Origin: an uncultured Bacilli bacterium
Lineage (GTDB): Bacteria; Bacillota_I; Bacilli_A; RF39; UBA660
Length of the DNA stretch: 64,000 nt
Reading direction: 5' to 3'
Assembly (NCBI GenBank): GCA_934130175.1
Contig: CAKOXP010000004.1
Span: forward strand, 1 to 64,000
Shown here piece by piece: positions 26,238 to 36,153 of this stretch (positions are counted from its first letter, which is position 1; each line of letters starts with the position of its first letter). Position numbers and translations under genes: made by a program. The notes beneath the pieces are model-generated. The model searched no databases, was not told where the DNA came from, and saw only the letters and a program-made list of their open reading frames with translations.

Positions 26238-27332
26238 ATGGGATATCGCATTTTAAATGTAAATTTCAATGAACAATTAGAAAGTGAGGTTTATAGAAAA
26301 ACTAGACTGACCGAAAAAGAATTAAGATTTGACACTGGAAGAAAAAGTAAAAACGGTGAGTATAAGATAGAAGAACTAGATTATTTTACTGCTCAATATA
26401 AAAATGAAGAAGATTTTTATAATACATTAGTAGAACATAAATATATTAATGAAAAAACAAGCACTACTAAAAGCATTACTATATCTCATACTAGTAGAGC
26501 TAGATTAATTCAAGATGAAGTAATTTATAACGATAAAACAGTAGTAAAAACAGCTATTGATTTTATTCTAAAGAAAAGAGAAGCCGTTTCTAATAAACGA
26601 AAAGAAGTAATTTTATTAGATAATAGTGATGAAGTTTTAGAATTTATTGATTATATAAAAAATTTAGCTTTAGATGAAGTGTCTCGTAAATATTTGGTGG
26701 GTCCATATCCATTTTTTTCTGATATGGAGGAAGTGTCTTTAAGAGAAATGATTCCACAAGAAGTTTATGATGCAAATGGTGTTATAAAGACAAAAGGTCT
26801 TAAAGGATTATTAAAAGATTATATTAATTATACAGAAATTTATAATGAAGCTGTAAAAAATAATGATGATGTTTTAGAAGCGTCTACTAATTTAGATGCT
26901 GTTAATTCTAAAATAGACAAATTAATTAGGGGAAACTATCGTGTATTTAGAAATTTAATAGTATGGGAAAGTAGATATGAAAAAATTTTAAAGAAGGAGT
27001 TAGCTCTTTCAACAGATGTTGTTACCAAAAATAAACTATCTGTTCTGCTTGAAGAGGTTAAATTTCAAAAATCATATAGAAATAAAAAAATTTCTAGAGA
27101 AGCGTTAGAAGCTTTTTATGAAGAAAAAAAAGATAGATTAGAATATATTCCAGAAGAAGATAATCATATAAATAATGAGGAATTAGAAAGTATGTATCAA
27201 GAGGGTGGGATAGAAAACATCATGGCCAATGTTGATGCTGATACCCTATATTCAAGAAATTCAAACATTAAAGATATAGAAGTGTTATCAAAAAAAGAAC
27301 ATAAAGCATCTTCTTTTTATGGGAAGAAGTAA
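26238..27332 (+). CDS. Uncharacterised 364-residue cytoplasmic protein between topA and xerC
   Basis: I do not recognise this protein. It has no signal peptide or TM segment. It is rich in Glu, Lys and Asn with predicted helices; the C-terminal ~60 residues are acidic and low-complexity (EEDNHINNEELESMYQEGG). The start MGYRILNVNFNEQLESEVYRK follows AGAGGTGATTTT, so ATG 26238 is preferred over ATG 26184, which is inside the topA terminator region. It ends 14 bases before xerC. In many Bacilli trmFO lies between topA and xerC; this gene occupies that place but has no FAD-binding motif. Confidence 0.75.
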   Translation: MGYRILNVNFNEQLESEVYRKTRLTEKELRFDTGRKSKNGEYKIEELDYFTAQYKNEEDFYNTLVEHKYINEKTSTTKSITISHTSRARLIQDEVIYNDKTVVKTAIDFILKKREAVSNKRKEVILLDNSDEVLEFIDYIKNLALDEVSRKYLVGPYPFFSDMEEVSLREMIPQEVYDANGVIKTKGLKGLLKDYINYTEIYNEAVKNNDDVLEASTNLDAVNSKIDKLIRGNYRVFRNLIVWESRYEKILKKELALSTDVVTKNKLSVLLEEVKFQKSYRNKKISREALEAFYEEKKDRLEYIPEEDNHINNEELESMYQEGGIENIMANVDADTLYSRNSNIKDIEVLSKKEHKASSFYGKK

Positions 27333-27346
27333 AGAGGTAAGAGAAG

Positions 27347-28249
27347 ATGAAAGAGATAAAAAATGAACTTTTAGATAAGTATTTGGAATATTTAGAGTAT
27401 CAGAAAGCATATTCAAATTATACAGTAGATAGTTATAGAGAAGATATTTTAGAGTATTTAAACTATTTAAACAATGAAAAGATAGATTATTTAAAAATCA
27501 ACTATAATCAGATTAGAGGATATTTAAGATATTTAAAAGATGATTGTTCAAATAATAATAGTTCTATTGATAGAAAGTTAAGTTCTTTAAGAGGATTTTA
27601 TAAATATTTATCTAAAAATAATTACGTTACAAATAATTACTTTTTACTAGTAAATGGTCCTAAGAAAGCTAAAAAATTACCTAGGTATTTTGAATATAAT
27701 GAATTAGAAGAATTATTTAACTCTATTGATATATCAACACCTAAAGGAATGAGAAATTTGCTTATCTTGGAACTGTTATATGCTACAGGAGTTCGTGTTG
27801 GTGAGCTTGTAAATATAAAACTTAATGACATTAATTTTTCAAATAGAACTATTAATATTTTAGGTAAAGGTAATAAAGAAAGAATTGCTAATTATGGAGA
27901 TTATTGTGAAGATGCCTTAAAACTATATTTAAAAGAAGCAAGATTAGTTTTTGATAAAAAGAATAGTCCTTATTTATTACTAAATCATTTAGGAAATGAC
28001 TTAACAGAGCGAGGAATTCGTTATATTCTAAATGAGATAATTAATAATACTTCCCTTAGCAAAAATATTTCTCCCCATATGATTAGACATTCTTTCGCGA
28101 CGCATCTTTTAAATGAAGGATGTGACCTAATTACAGTTCAAAAATTATTAGGACATGAAAGCATTAGTGCAACGCAAGTTTATACTCATGTATCTACTGA
28201 TAGATTAAAAGAGGTTTATTATAGTAAATTTCCAAGGGCAAAAAGGTAA
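27347..28249 (+). CDS. xerC: Tyrosine recombinase XerC
   Basis: XerC works with XerD at dif to resolve chromosome dimers. The N-terminal SAM-like domain (YSNYTVDSYREDI) and the catalytic domain are complete: Arg in TGVRVGELVN near 149, HMIRHSFATHLL near 244-255, GHESISATQVYTH with the nucleophilic Tyr near 277. The 300 residues match housekeeping XerC. Linkage to topA, as in Bacillus codV, supports XerC and argues against a mobile-element integrase. Confidence 0.88.
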   Translation: MKEIKNELLDKYLEYLEYQKAYSNYTVDSYREDILEYLNYLNNEKIDYLKINYNQIRGYLRYLKDDCSNNNSSIDRKLSSLRGFYKYLSKNNYVTNNYFLLVNGPKKAKKLPRYFEYNELEELFNSIDISTPKGMRNLLILELLYATGVRVGELVNIKLNDINFSNRTINILGKGNKERIANYGDYCEDALKLYLKEARLVFDKKNSPYLLLNHLGNDLTERGIRYILNEIINNTSLSKNISPHMIRHSFATHLLNEGCDLITVQKLLGHESISATQVYTHVSTDRLKEVYYSKFPRAKR

Positions 28250-28275
28250 AACTTTGCAGGTTTTACTTTTCTTTT
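28241..28275 (+). terminator. Terminator after xerC
   Basis: AAAAGGTAAAAC (28241-28252) pairs, with one mismatch, with GTTTTACTTTT (28260-28270) around TTTGCAG, then a T-rich stretch. Confidence 0.65.
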
Positions 28276-28323
28276 GGAAAATAATTAGATATAATAGAAT
28301 TGGTTTAGAAATAGGTGATAAAG

Positions 28324-28572
28324 ATGGATTATAACTTTAATACAAAAGAAGAATTGTATGTTAGAGTAAGGCCAGCATTAAATGCTAAACTTCAAGAATT
28401 AAGAAGACTTAATTATCCAAATATTACGGAAGAAGATATTTGGTCTTATTTAAGTGAAGTTAAGTGGACTAAATCAAAAGGATTAATGCTTTCAGATATT
28501 GTCAGTGATATTATTCATGTTGATAATAGAAGACTTAATTCATATGTAGAAAACAAAAGAAGAGGTGTATAA
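28324..28572 (+). CDS. comN: ComN-type post-transcriptional regulator
   Basis: The 82-residue protein matches the ComN/YrzD family: ELYVRVRPALNAKLQELR, then TEEDIWSYLSEVKWTKSKG and LSDIVSDIIHVD. In Bacillus subtilis ComN controls comE mRNA and binds DivIVA at the pole. ATG 28324 is set by AGGTGATAAAG; the in-frame GTG at 28315 lies in that site. It ends 1 base before secDF, as in Bacilli where the two genes are close. Confidence 0.82.
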   Translation: MDYNFNTKEELYVRVRPALNAKLQELRRLNYPNITEEDIWSYLSEVKWTKSKGLMLSDIVSDIIHVDNRRLNSYVENKRRGV

Positions 28573-28573
28573 C

Positions 28574-30829
28574 ATGAAAAAAAACATGAAGAAGAGTAAA
28601 AACAAAGTAATAAAATCATCAATTATTCTATTACTTTTAATAGTAGGGGTATGTTTCTTGTTTGTTCCAATCTTTAAAAATTTAAACTTTGGATTAGACT
28701 TACAAGGAGGGTTTGAGGTTTTATATAAAGTAGAAAGTATAGATGGATCTAAAATGAATAAAGAAAAACTTACTGCTACTTATAAAACTTTAAGTAAAAG
28801 AATTGATGCTTTAGGTGTCAATGAACCAGAAATCATTTTAGAAGGAAATGATAAAATTAGAGTAAAACTTGCAGGAGTAAAAGATGCTGATAGTGCTAGA
28901 CGTCAATTATCAACTGTTGCAACTTTATCATTTCGTGATACAAACGATAAACTTTTAATGTCTAGTGACGTTTTAAAAGCAGGAGCAGCAAAGGTTTCTC
29001 AAGATTCTAGTGGTAATCCGGCTGTACTTCTTAGTGTTAAAGATAAAGATAAATTCTATGATGTTACTAATAAACTATCTAAACAAAGTAATAATACTAT
29101 GGTAATTTGGTTAGATTATGAAGATGGTGTTAATAGTTATCAGAGTGAGGGATCAACATGTGGTAGTGATTCATCTAGTTGTTTAAGTGCTGCTACTGTT
29201 TCTCAAGGATTTGCTTCAGATGTAATTATTCAAGGTAAATTTAGTGAAGAAGAAGTTGAAAATTTAGTAGATTTAATTAATAGTGGTTCATTACCATCTA
29301 AAGTTACAGAATTATCATCTAAAACTGTAGGAGCATCATTTGGTGATGCAACATTATCAAAAACTTTAGTTGCTGGAATAGTTGGAGTTTTAGCAATTAT
29401 AATTTTAATGATAGTTACATATCATTTTGCAGGATTCATTTCTAGTATTGCAATTATCCTTTATACATTCCTAGTATTTGCAGTATTTTGGTTAATAGGA
29501 GGAGTTCTAACCCTTCCTGGAATTGCAGCTTTAGTATTAGGTATTGGTATGGCAGTAGATGCTAATGTTATTACATTTTCACGTATTAAAGATGAGCTAT
29601 ATAGTGGTAAGAGTTTAAAACATGCCTTTAAAGAAGGAACTAAGACATCTTTAAGAGCAATACTTGATTCTAACCTTACAACATTATTAGTTGCTGTAAT
29701 TATGTTCTACTTTGGAGAAAGTAGTGTTAAAGGTTTTGCAACAGTATTAATTATAACTATCATGGTTACAATGTTTACAATGGTGTTTATTACAAGAGTT
29801 TTATTAAAATTATTTATAAAGACAGGATTCTTTGATGATAAAACAGAATTATTTATTAAAGTTAAAAAAGAAGATATTCCAGATGTAAGTAAAAATGAAG
29901 AAGTTAAGGTTGTTCCATTTAAAAATGTTAATTTCTTAAATAAGACAAAATTTTTCGCAACATTATCAGTGTTAATCATTTTAATTGGAACAGTTGTTTT
30001 TGCAACAAAAGGATTTAATTTAAGTGTTGATTATCAAGCTGGTAGTGATATTACTCTTGACTATGATAAGGCAGTAAAAGAATCTAGTTTAAAGAAAGAT
30101 TTAAAAGAATTAAAACTTAATCTTACTGATATTACTGTTACTGATAAAGAAGCAATTATTAAAGTAAATAATGTTCTAAGTACTAAAAAGATTAATGAAG
30201 TTCAAAAATATTTTGAAGAAAAATATGATGCTAAAGTTAATATTGGTGTTGTTTCTAACGTAGTAAAAGAAGAACTTATTAAAAATGCTATCTTCTCAGT
30301 ATTACTTGCAATGATAGGAATCGCTATATATATATCTATTAGATTTAAATTTAGTTATGCTATTTCATCAGTTGTAGCTTTATTACATGATGTATTAATG
30401 ATTTTTGCTTTATTTGCAATATTTAGATTAGAAGTATCAACTATGTTCATTGCAGCAGTTTTAGCAATCATTGGATATTCAATAAATGATACAATTGTAT
30501 GTTTTGATAGAATTAGAGAAAATATTGCTAAGGCTAAGAAAGTTACAAGTGAAAACTTATTAGAAATCTGTAATTTAAGTATTAGAGAAACATTTGCAAG
30601 ATCACTATATACATCTATTACCACATTATTACCAATACTTGCTTTGATTTTCTTAGGATCAAGTGGTATTTTAACATTTAATTTAGCAATGTTATTTGGA
30701 CTTATTTCAGGTACTTATTCATCTATTTTCATAGCAACAAGTTTATTTGCATATCTTGAAAGGAAAAGCATGAAAAAACCTATTAAGAAAAAAAGATTTA
30801 TAAAGATGATTATGAAGAAAAAAGAGTAG
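28574..30829 (+). CDS. secDF: SecDF fusion, protein export accessory
   Basis: SecD and SecF are fused in one chain (751 residues), as in Bacillus. Both drive a proton-coupled step of Sec export. The SecD part has LNFGLDLQGGFEVLYKV after TM1 and IALVLGIGMAVDANVITFSRIKDEL in TM4. The SecF part starts near residue 455 with NLSVDYQAGSDITLDY and has AIIGYSINDTIVCFDRIREN. Twelve TM segments fit the pattern. A Cys pair in the periplasmic loop (STCGSDSSSC) may be a local disulphide. The C-terminus is Lys-rich. Confidence 0.93.
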   Translation: MKKNMKKSKNKVIKSSIILLLLIVGVCFLFVPIFKNLNFGLDLQGGFEVLYKVESIDGSKMNKEKLTATYKTLSKRIDALGVNEPEIILEGNDKIRVKLAGVKDADSARRQLSTVATLSFRDTNDKLLMSSDVLKAGAAKVSQDSSGNPAVLLSVKDKDKFYDVTNKLSKQSNNTMVIWLDYEDGVNSYQSEGSTCGSDSSSCLSAATVSQGFASDVIIQGKFSEEEVENLVDLINSGSLPSKVTELSSKTVGASFGDATLSKTLVAGIVGVLAIIILMIVTYHFAGFISSIAIILYTFLVFAVFWLIGGVLTLPGIAALVLGIGMAVDANVITFSRIKDELYSGKSLKHAFKEGTKTSLRAILDSNLTTLLVAVIMFYFGESSVKGFATVLIITIMVTMFTMVFITRVLLKLFIKTGFFDDKTELFIKVKKEDIPDVSKNEEVKVVPFKNVNFLNKTKFFATLSVLIILIGTVVFATKGFNLSVDYQAGSDITLDYDKAVKESSLKKDLKELKLNLTDITVTDKEAIIKVNNVLSTKKINEVQKYFEEKYDAKVNIGVVSNVVKEELIKNAIFSVLLAMIGIAIYISIRFKFSYAISSVVALLHDVLMIFALFAIFRLEVSTMFIAAVLAIIGYSINDTIVCFDRIRENIAKAKKVTSENLLEICNLSIRETFARSLYTSITTLLPILALIFLGSSGILTFNLAMLFGLISGTYSSIFIATSLFAYLERKSMKKPIKKKRFIKMIMKKKE

Positions 30830-30859
30830 AGGGAGTTAATTGCTAAGGAGGTGATTTCC

Positions 30860-33022
30860 TTGACTAAACAAAAAGATAACGTAACCATTGATGACTTAGT
30901 AGTTAGATTAAAAACTTATATTGATAGTGAGGATGAAATTAATGAAATAATTAGAGCTTATGAGTTTGCTGCTAAAATGCATAAAGAACAATTTCGTAAG
31001 AGTGGTGAACCATATATAATTCATCCTATTAATGTAGCAATTATCCTAACTACAATATATGCTGATGCTGATACAATTAAAGCGGCACTTTTACATGATG
31101 TTTTAGAAGATACTGAGTGTACTTCAGAACAAATGGAAGAATTATTTGGACCAGAAGTTACTAAATTAGTTCAGGGAGTCACTAAATTATCTAAAATTCA
31201 CTTTTCTACTGAAAATGAATATTTAATTGACTACTACAAAAAGATAATTGTAGGTATTAGTGAAGATGTTAGGGTAATTATTATAAAACTTGCTGATCGT
31301 CTTCATAATATGAGAACATTATGGGCTTTGCCTGAGGCTAAACAAAAAATAAAAGCCAAAGAGTCGTTAGAAATTTTGGCTCCTATCGCACATCACTTAG
31401 GTATTCATAAAATCAAAAGTGAGCTAGAAGATTTATCTTTAAGATACCTAAAACCAGATGTTTTCTATGATATAGCTGAAAAGCTAAATAAAACAAAACT
31501 AGAACGTGATAAAACTGTCTATGAAATGATGGATGAAGTTACTAGTTTATTAACAGAACATAATATTGTTCATGAAATAAAAGGACGTTCTAAGAGTATT
31601 TATAGTATTTATAATAAATTAAATAAAGGTAAAAAATTCAGTGATATATATGATTTATTAGCACTTCGTATTTTAGTTAATACTGAACAAGAATGTTATT
31701 TAGCTCTTGGTATAATTCATTCTAAATTTAGACCTCTTCCTAAACGATTTAAAGATTATATTGCTATGCCAAAACCAAATATGTATCAGTCTTTACATAC
31801 AACTGTTTTTGGTCTTGATGGTTACTTATTCGAAATTCAAATAAGAACTTATGATATGGATGAAGTTGCTGAAAATGGTATTGCTTCTCACTGGGCATAT
31901 AAAGAAAATAAAGATGCCAAAGCTAATATGCAATCAACAACAGAACAAAAACTACAATTTTTTAAAGCTATTATGGACTTAAATAACGATAAAATGAGTA
32001 GTGAAGACTTTGTACATAGTGTTAAAGATGAAGTTTTAAATAATAATATTTATGTATTTACACCTAAAGGTGATGTTATAGAATTGCCTAAAGGAGCAAC
32101 TCCAATTGACTTTGCTTATAAAGTCCATACTAAAGTTGGAGAAACAACTGTAGGAGCAATTGTAAATAATAGTATCGTTCCTCTAAATTATGAATTAAAA
32201 AATAACGATATTGTAAAAATTAATACAAATAAAAATTCAACACCTTCTAAAGAATGGTTAAATATAGTAAAAGCAACACAAACTAAAAATAAGATTAAGA
32301 GTTATTTTTCTAAGAATGAAAGAGAAATTTACATTGAAAGAGGAAAGTATGCCTTAGAAAAAGAATTACGTAAGAGAAAATTAAGTTTTTCGGAATTCTT
32401 CAATGATGAAAATACAAAAAAGATTATGGATACTCTTAAGGTATCAAATATAGATGAAATTTATTTATGTGTTGGTAACAACAAAACAAGTGCAAATACT
32501 GTAGTAAATATAATTGATAAATACAAAGAAGTAGTTCCACCAAAAGTTGTAAAGATGGCACCTAAGACTAATTTTGATTCTGATACAGACTTGATTGTTT
32601 CTGGGATTGATAAGGTAAGGGTTAATCTTGCTAACTGCTGTAATCCTGTATTTGGTGATGATATTATAGGATATATCACTAGAGGTAATGGAATTAGTGT
32701 TCATCGTTCAAATTGCCATAATATTTCTATGCTTGATGATAGAATGGTCAATGTTAAATGGAATGAGCTATCAAATAAGGAAAAACGTTATTTAACATCA
32801 CTTGTAATTTATACAGATGATTTAGATAATAGAATGGCTGATATTGTAAGTAAAACATCAATGATGAATATTAATATTGATGGAATTAGAACTATCGGAA
32901 AAGAAAAAGGTATCATTTATGCGATAGATGTTTATGTTAGGGATTTGGAACAGTTAGATAAATTATTAATGGAATATAATAAATTAACATATATTATAAA
33001 AGTAGAAAGGCTTATGAAATGA
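30860..33022 (+). CDS. rel: Bifunctional (p)ppGpp synthetase/hydrolase Rel
   Basis: The long RSH enzyme of the stringent response. The HD hydrolase domain has LLHDVLEDTECT near 78. The synthetase has RSKSIYSIYNKL, DIYDLLALRIL and YQSLHTTVFG. TGS (YVFTPKGDVIELPKGATP), a zinc-finger-like stretch (NLANCCNPVFGDDI...HRSNCHN) and an ACT domain end the protein. Both catalytic domains look intact. The likely start is TTG 30860, since AAGGAGGTGA (30845-30854) covers the in-frame GTG at 30851. It is followed by dtd with a 4-base overlap. Confidence 0.94.
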   Translation: MTKQKDNVTIDDLVVRLKTYIDSEDEINEIIRAYEFAAKMHKEQFRKSGEPYIIHPINVAIILTTIYADADTIKAALLHDVLEDTECTSEQMEELFGPEVTKLVQGVTKLSKIHFSTENEYLIDYYKKIIVGISEDVRVIIIKLADRLHNMRTLWALPEAKQKIKAKESLEILAPIAHHLGIHKIKSELEDLSLRYLKPDVFYDIAEKLNKTKLERDKTVYEMMDEVTSLLTEHNIVHEIKGRSKSIYSIYNKLNKGKKFSDIYDLLALRILVNTEQECYLALGIIHSKFRPLPKRFKDYIAMPKPNMYQSLHTTVFGLDGYLFEIQIRTYDMDEVAENGIASHWAYKENKDAKANMQSTTEQKLQFFKAIMDLNNDKMSSEDFVHSVKDEVLNNNIYVFTPKGDVIELPKGATPIDFAYKVHTKVGETTVGAIVNNSIVPLNYELKNNDIVKINTNKNSTPSKEWLNIVKATQTKNKIKSYFSKNEREIYIERGKYALEKELRKRKLSFSEFFNDENTKKIMDTLKVSNIDEIYLCVGNNKTSANTVVNIIDKYKEVVPPKVVKMAPKTNFDSDTDLIVSGIDKVRVNLANCCNPVFGDDIIGYITRGNGISVHRSNCHNISMLDDRMVNVKWNELSNKEKRYLTSLVIYTDDLDNRMADIVSKTSMMNINIDGIRTIGKEKGIIYAIDVYVRDLEQLDKLLMEYNKLTYIIKVERLMK

Positions 33023-33453
33023 GAGTTTTAGTTCAAAGAAGTAAGTCTTCTTCTGTTTTAGTAGATGATAAAGTAGTAGGAAAAATTGATTTTGGATATG
33101 TTTTACTTGTAGGTTTTACTGATACTGATACAAAAGAAAAAATTGATAAAATGGTTAGAAAAATCCTACATCTAAGAATTTTTGATGATAATAATGGTGT
33201 TATGAATGAGTCAATTCTAGATCATAATGGTAGTATTTTACTAGTATCACAGTTTACCTTGTATGCTGATGCTAAAAAAGGAAATAGACCTAGTTATATT
33301 AAGGCCTTAAATAGCAAAGAGGCTGTCAAATTATACGATTATTTTAATCAAGAACTAGGTAAATATATTAAAGTTGAAACAGGTATTTTTGGTGCTGATA
33401 TGCAAGTAAATATTACTAATGATGGACCAATTACAATACTTTTAGAGGAGTGA
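33019..33453 (+). CDS. dtd: D-aminoacyl-tRNA deacylase
   Basis: DTD hydrolyses D-aminoacyl-tRNA, a proofreading step. MRVLVQRSKSSSVLV, LLVSQFTLYADAKKGNRPSY and the GPITILLEE end are diagnostic, including the SQFTLY catalytic loop. At 144 residues it has family length. The ATG overlaps the rel stop, the rel-dtd pair of Bacilli. Confidence 0.93.
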   Translation: MRVLVQRSKSSSVLVDDKVVGKIDFGYVLLVGFTDTDTKEKIDKMVRKILHLRIFDDNNGVMNESILDHNGSILLVSQFTLYADAKKGNRPSYIKALNSKEAVKLYDYFNQELGKYIKVETGIFGADMQVNITNDGPITILLEE

Positions 33454-33458
33454 AGAAA

Positions 33459-34517
33459 ATGTTTTCTAATAAATTAAATTATAAATTAATTAATTTTACA
33501 GCTTTGATGCTACTTTTATATATTGGATTTTCCAATGTAGAAATTTGGCTTGATGTTTTAAATGCTGCAACAGAAATGTTACTACCTTTTATTCTAGCTT
33601 TTGCTTTTGCATATGCTTTGGAACCAGTCATAAACATGCTAAAGAAAAAAGGATTAAAGGAAGGACTTGCAGTTCTTATAATTACTATGGCAGTAGTCTT
33701 AATAGTGGTAGCGCTTTTAGTTGTAACCTTACCACTTGTTTATGATCAGTTAGTACTTCTTTCTAAAAATATATTACAAATATCAAAAGATTTTGGAGAA
33801 CAATTTAATATTAATTTCGGAAATTTTGATTTAAAACTTGCAGATTACTTAAATACAATGACTAAGGATTTAGGAAATATTTTAAGTCAAGGAACAGTAA
33901 CTGTAGTTAATAAGTCTTTTGATTTTTTAGCTAAATTTATATTAGGATTTATTGCTTGGATTTACTTTTTAGCAGATATGGACAATATCAGGGATAAAGT
34001 TAAAGAATTTACTAAAACAATATCTGATAAATTCTTTAATTATATAAAATGTCTAGATACTGAAATTGGAAATTATATTAAGGGTTTATCAATATTTATG
34101 ATAATTCAATTTGTAGAATATTCATTTCTATTTTGGTTAGTTGGACATCCAAACTGGTTATTACTTGGAATACTTGCTTGTGTTACAACTATAATCCCAT
34201 ACTTTGGTGGCTTAATTACTAATATTATTGGTATTATAACTGCCTGTGTTGTATCAAAACCAGTTTTAATTGGAACAATAATTATTTGTTTAGTATTCCC
34301 ACAATTAGATGGTTATGTAATATCTCCTCGAATTTATGGTAAAACTAATAATGTTAATCCTTTAATCACAATAATAGCCGTTTCACTTGGTGGTAGTTTA
34401 GGAGGAATACTTGGTATAGTAGCAGCTCTACCAATTTATTTATTAATAAGATCAACATACCATTTTTATCATAATGATTTAAAAAAGAGTGTAAAAAACA
34501 TCAAGAAAAGTATTTAA
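33459..34517 (+). CDS. AI-2E family transporter (PerM/YhaQ-type permease)
   Basis: A roughly eight-TM protein with LPFILAFAFAYALEPVINMLKKKG near the start and IIPYFGGLITNIIG and FPQLDGYVISPRIYGKTNNVNPLITI near the end, all typical of the AI-2E/PerM family. Transported substrates are mostly unknown; the name does not prove AI-2 export. ATG 33459 is preferred to GTG 33450, which abuts GAGGAG. It is the last gene of the comN-secDF-rel-dtd run. Confidence 0.85.
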   Translation: MFSNKLNYKLINFTALMLLLYIGFSNVEIWLDVLNAATEMLLPFILAFAFAYALEPVINMLKKKGLKEGLAVLIITMAVVLIVVALLVVTLPLVYDQLVLLSKNILQISKDFGEQFNINFGNFDLKLADYLNTMTKDLGNILSQGTVTVVNKSFDFLAKFILGFIAWIYFLADMDNIRDKVKEFTKTISDKFFNYIKCLDTEIGNYIKGLSIFMIIQFVEYSFLFWLVGHPNWLLLGILACVTTIIPYFGGLITNIIGIITACVVSKPVLIGTIIICLVFPQLDGYVISPRIYGKTNNVNPLITIIAVSLGGSLGGILGIVAALPIYLLIRSTYHFYHNDLKKSVKNIKKSI

Positions 34518-34549
34518 ACATTAAATATAGAGTAGAGGTAACATCCCAT

Positions 34550-34571
34550 AAAGAGAGGTTAGCTCTTTTTT
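34550..34571 (+). terminator. Terminator after the AI-2E transporter gene
   Basis: AAAGAG (34550-34555) and CTCTTT (34563-34568), loop AGGTTAG, then a T-run. Confidence 0.6.
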
Positions 34572-34736
34572 AATGAAAAATTCCGTAAAACAAAGAAGAA
34601 AGTTGTTAAAAATTTAATGAGATGATGTGTTGTAGATCAATTCAACTTAAATTAGTGTATCAAAAAAGCGGAAAGTTAAATAATAATTTATCATTTTGTC
34701 TTTTGTCGTCAATTAAATAATTGAAATTGAAAATGA

Positions 34737-34766
34737 TTGACTAATAATAAAAAATTAGTGTATTCT
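34737..34766 (+). promoter_or_regulatory. Promoter of the TasA-like surface protein gene
   Basis: TTGACT (34737-34742), an 18-base spacer and TATTCT (34761-34766). The stretch 34572-34736 holds no gene; it has two copies of AAATTAGTGTAT, one upstream and one within the spacer. Confidence 0.55.
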
Positions 34767-34788
34767 AATACTAGAGGAAGTGTAGAAA

Positions 34789-36135
34789 ATGGAAGAAAAG
34801 AAAAAAATAGGAAATAGAAAACTATTAGTAATAGCTATAGTACTAATCCTAGTAGTAATAATAGGTACTACATATGCATGGTTAAATATAACTAAAAAAT
34901 CAGAGATAATTAATAAGATAACAGCAGGAAACTTAGAATTAACATTAGATGATACAACAAGTGAAGGAATAAAACTAACAAAAGAAATACCAAGAAGTTA
35001 TCAACAAGGAATGACAACAAAAGAATATACATTTACATTAACAAATAAAAGTAGTACAAGTAGTTATACTTTATCATTAAAAGATCTAGATACTTATACA
35101 AATGATAATAATGAAGAAGTAGCAATAACAGATGCAGATAGATTAGCTGATTCTAAAGTAAGATATATTTTATTAAAAGATGGAGAAGAAGCAACTGCAG
35201 CAAAATCAAAAATATTAACAGATAGAGTAATAGACTCAGGAACAATAGAAAAAGGAAAAACTATTAAGTATAGTTTAAGAATTTGGATAGACTCAAAAGC
35301 AGGAGATAATAATACAGAAAAAGAAGTAATGGGAAAAGTCTTTAATGCCCAACTTAGTTTAGAAGCTACTCAAGAAGCAAAAGTTAAAATGGTAGATTTT
35401 AAAATCGGTGATTATGTAAATATGACACCAACATCTACAGAGTACATTGTACAAAGTAATATTACAGGCTACTCATCTGATCAGACAATAAATCCAAGTG
35501 AATTGAGTTTATGGAGGGTAATAAATATTAATGACAACGATACTATTGATTTAGTATCAGAATATGCATCTTCAGCTAGTGTATATCTTGATGGGAAAAT
35601 AGGATATCAAAATTCAATCTCAGTTCTAAATAAAATAGCCTCTCAATATACAAATCCTAAATATACTGTAGCATCTAGACACATGGGATATAGTAATCAA
35701 ACAGAGAAAATAATTGATACATTTGCATTAGACTCAACTAGCTCTCCATGGCCTAATAACACTTCTTCATCTACCACTTCATCGGATGAAGTAAAAGGTG
35801 GTGGAGATATGGGCTATGAAAGAGATTGTAATTTGGTAAGAAATTCTGTTGGTACATTAGTAGCTAGTGATGTTAAAACTAAGTATAAATCATATTATTG
35901 GTTAGCATCACGTAATTATAATTATGGCACATCAAGAGGATGGCGTTTTGGTATTCGTTACATTTACCCAGGCGATGGTATGGATACTGATTTTATATAT
36001 TTTTATAGTGATGGTGATTTTACAGGCTCGTCTAATTATTATTATATGCGTTCAATTCGCCCTATAGTAACTATAAAAGCTGGACTCTTGCCAAATGGTT
36101 CAGGTACTAGTGATGATCCATATATATTAGATTAA
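34789..36135 (+). CDS. Surface protein: TasA/camelysin-like N-terminal region plus DUF6273-like C-terminal domain
   Basis: The N-terminus RKLLVIAIVLILVVIIGTTYAW followed by SEIINKITAGNLELTLDD is the signal peptide and first strand pattern of TasA/CalY (camelysin) biofilm-fibre proteins. Residues ~60-200 hold a beta-rich domain (YTFTLTNKSSTSSYTLSLKD). From ~205 a second part starts at FKIGDYVNMTP, includes SLWRVININDNDTIDLVSEYA, and ends with YYWLASRNYN...GWRFGIRY...MRSIRPIVTIKAG, a DUF6273/C-type-lectin-like ending. The 3' ~200 bases use CGT, GGC and TCG codons rare elsewhere in the gene. It is secreted; no LPXTG or lipobox is seen. It is a relative of the protein ending at 762. Confidence 0.8.
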   Translation: MEEKKKIGNRKLLVIAIVLILVVIIGTTYAWLNITKKSEIINKITAGNLELTLDDTTSEGIKLTKEIPRSYQQGMTTKEYTFTLTNKSSTSSYTLSLKDLDTYTNDNNEEVAITDADRLADSKVRYILLKDGEEATAAKSKILTDRVIDSGTIEKGKTIKYSLRIWIDSKAGDNNTEKEVMGKVFNAQLSLEATQEAKVKMVDFKIGDYVNMTPTSTEYIVQSNITGYSSDQTINPSELSLWRVININDNDTIDLVSEYASSASVYLDGKIGYQNSISVLNKIASQYTNPKYTVASRHMGYSNQTEKIIDTFALDSTSSPWPNNTSSSTTSSDEVKGGGDMGYERDCNLVRNSVGTLVASDVKTKYKSYYWLASRNYNYGTSRGWRFGIRYIYPGDGMDTDFIYFYSDGDFTGSSNYYYMRSIRPIVTIKAGLLPNGSGTSDDPYILD

Positions 36136-36153
36136 ATAATTATTTCATAAATT

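Noticed and set aside
27347..28249. Mobile-element integrase
   Set aside because: Length, residues and linkage to topA fit the housekeeping XerC.
29707..30624. Minus-strand frames inside secDF
   Set aside because: They are shadows of the secDF frame, rich in Ile/Asn/Thr, and have no start signals.
33459..34517. Autoinducer-2 exporter
   Set aside because: Only membership of the AI-2E family is supported; the substrate is not.
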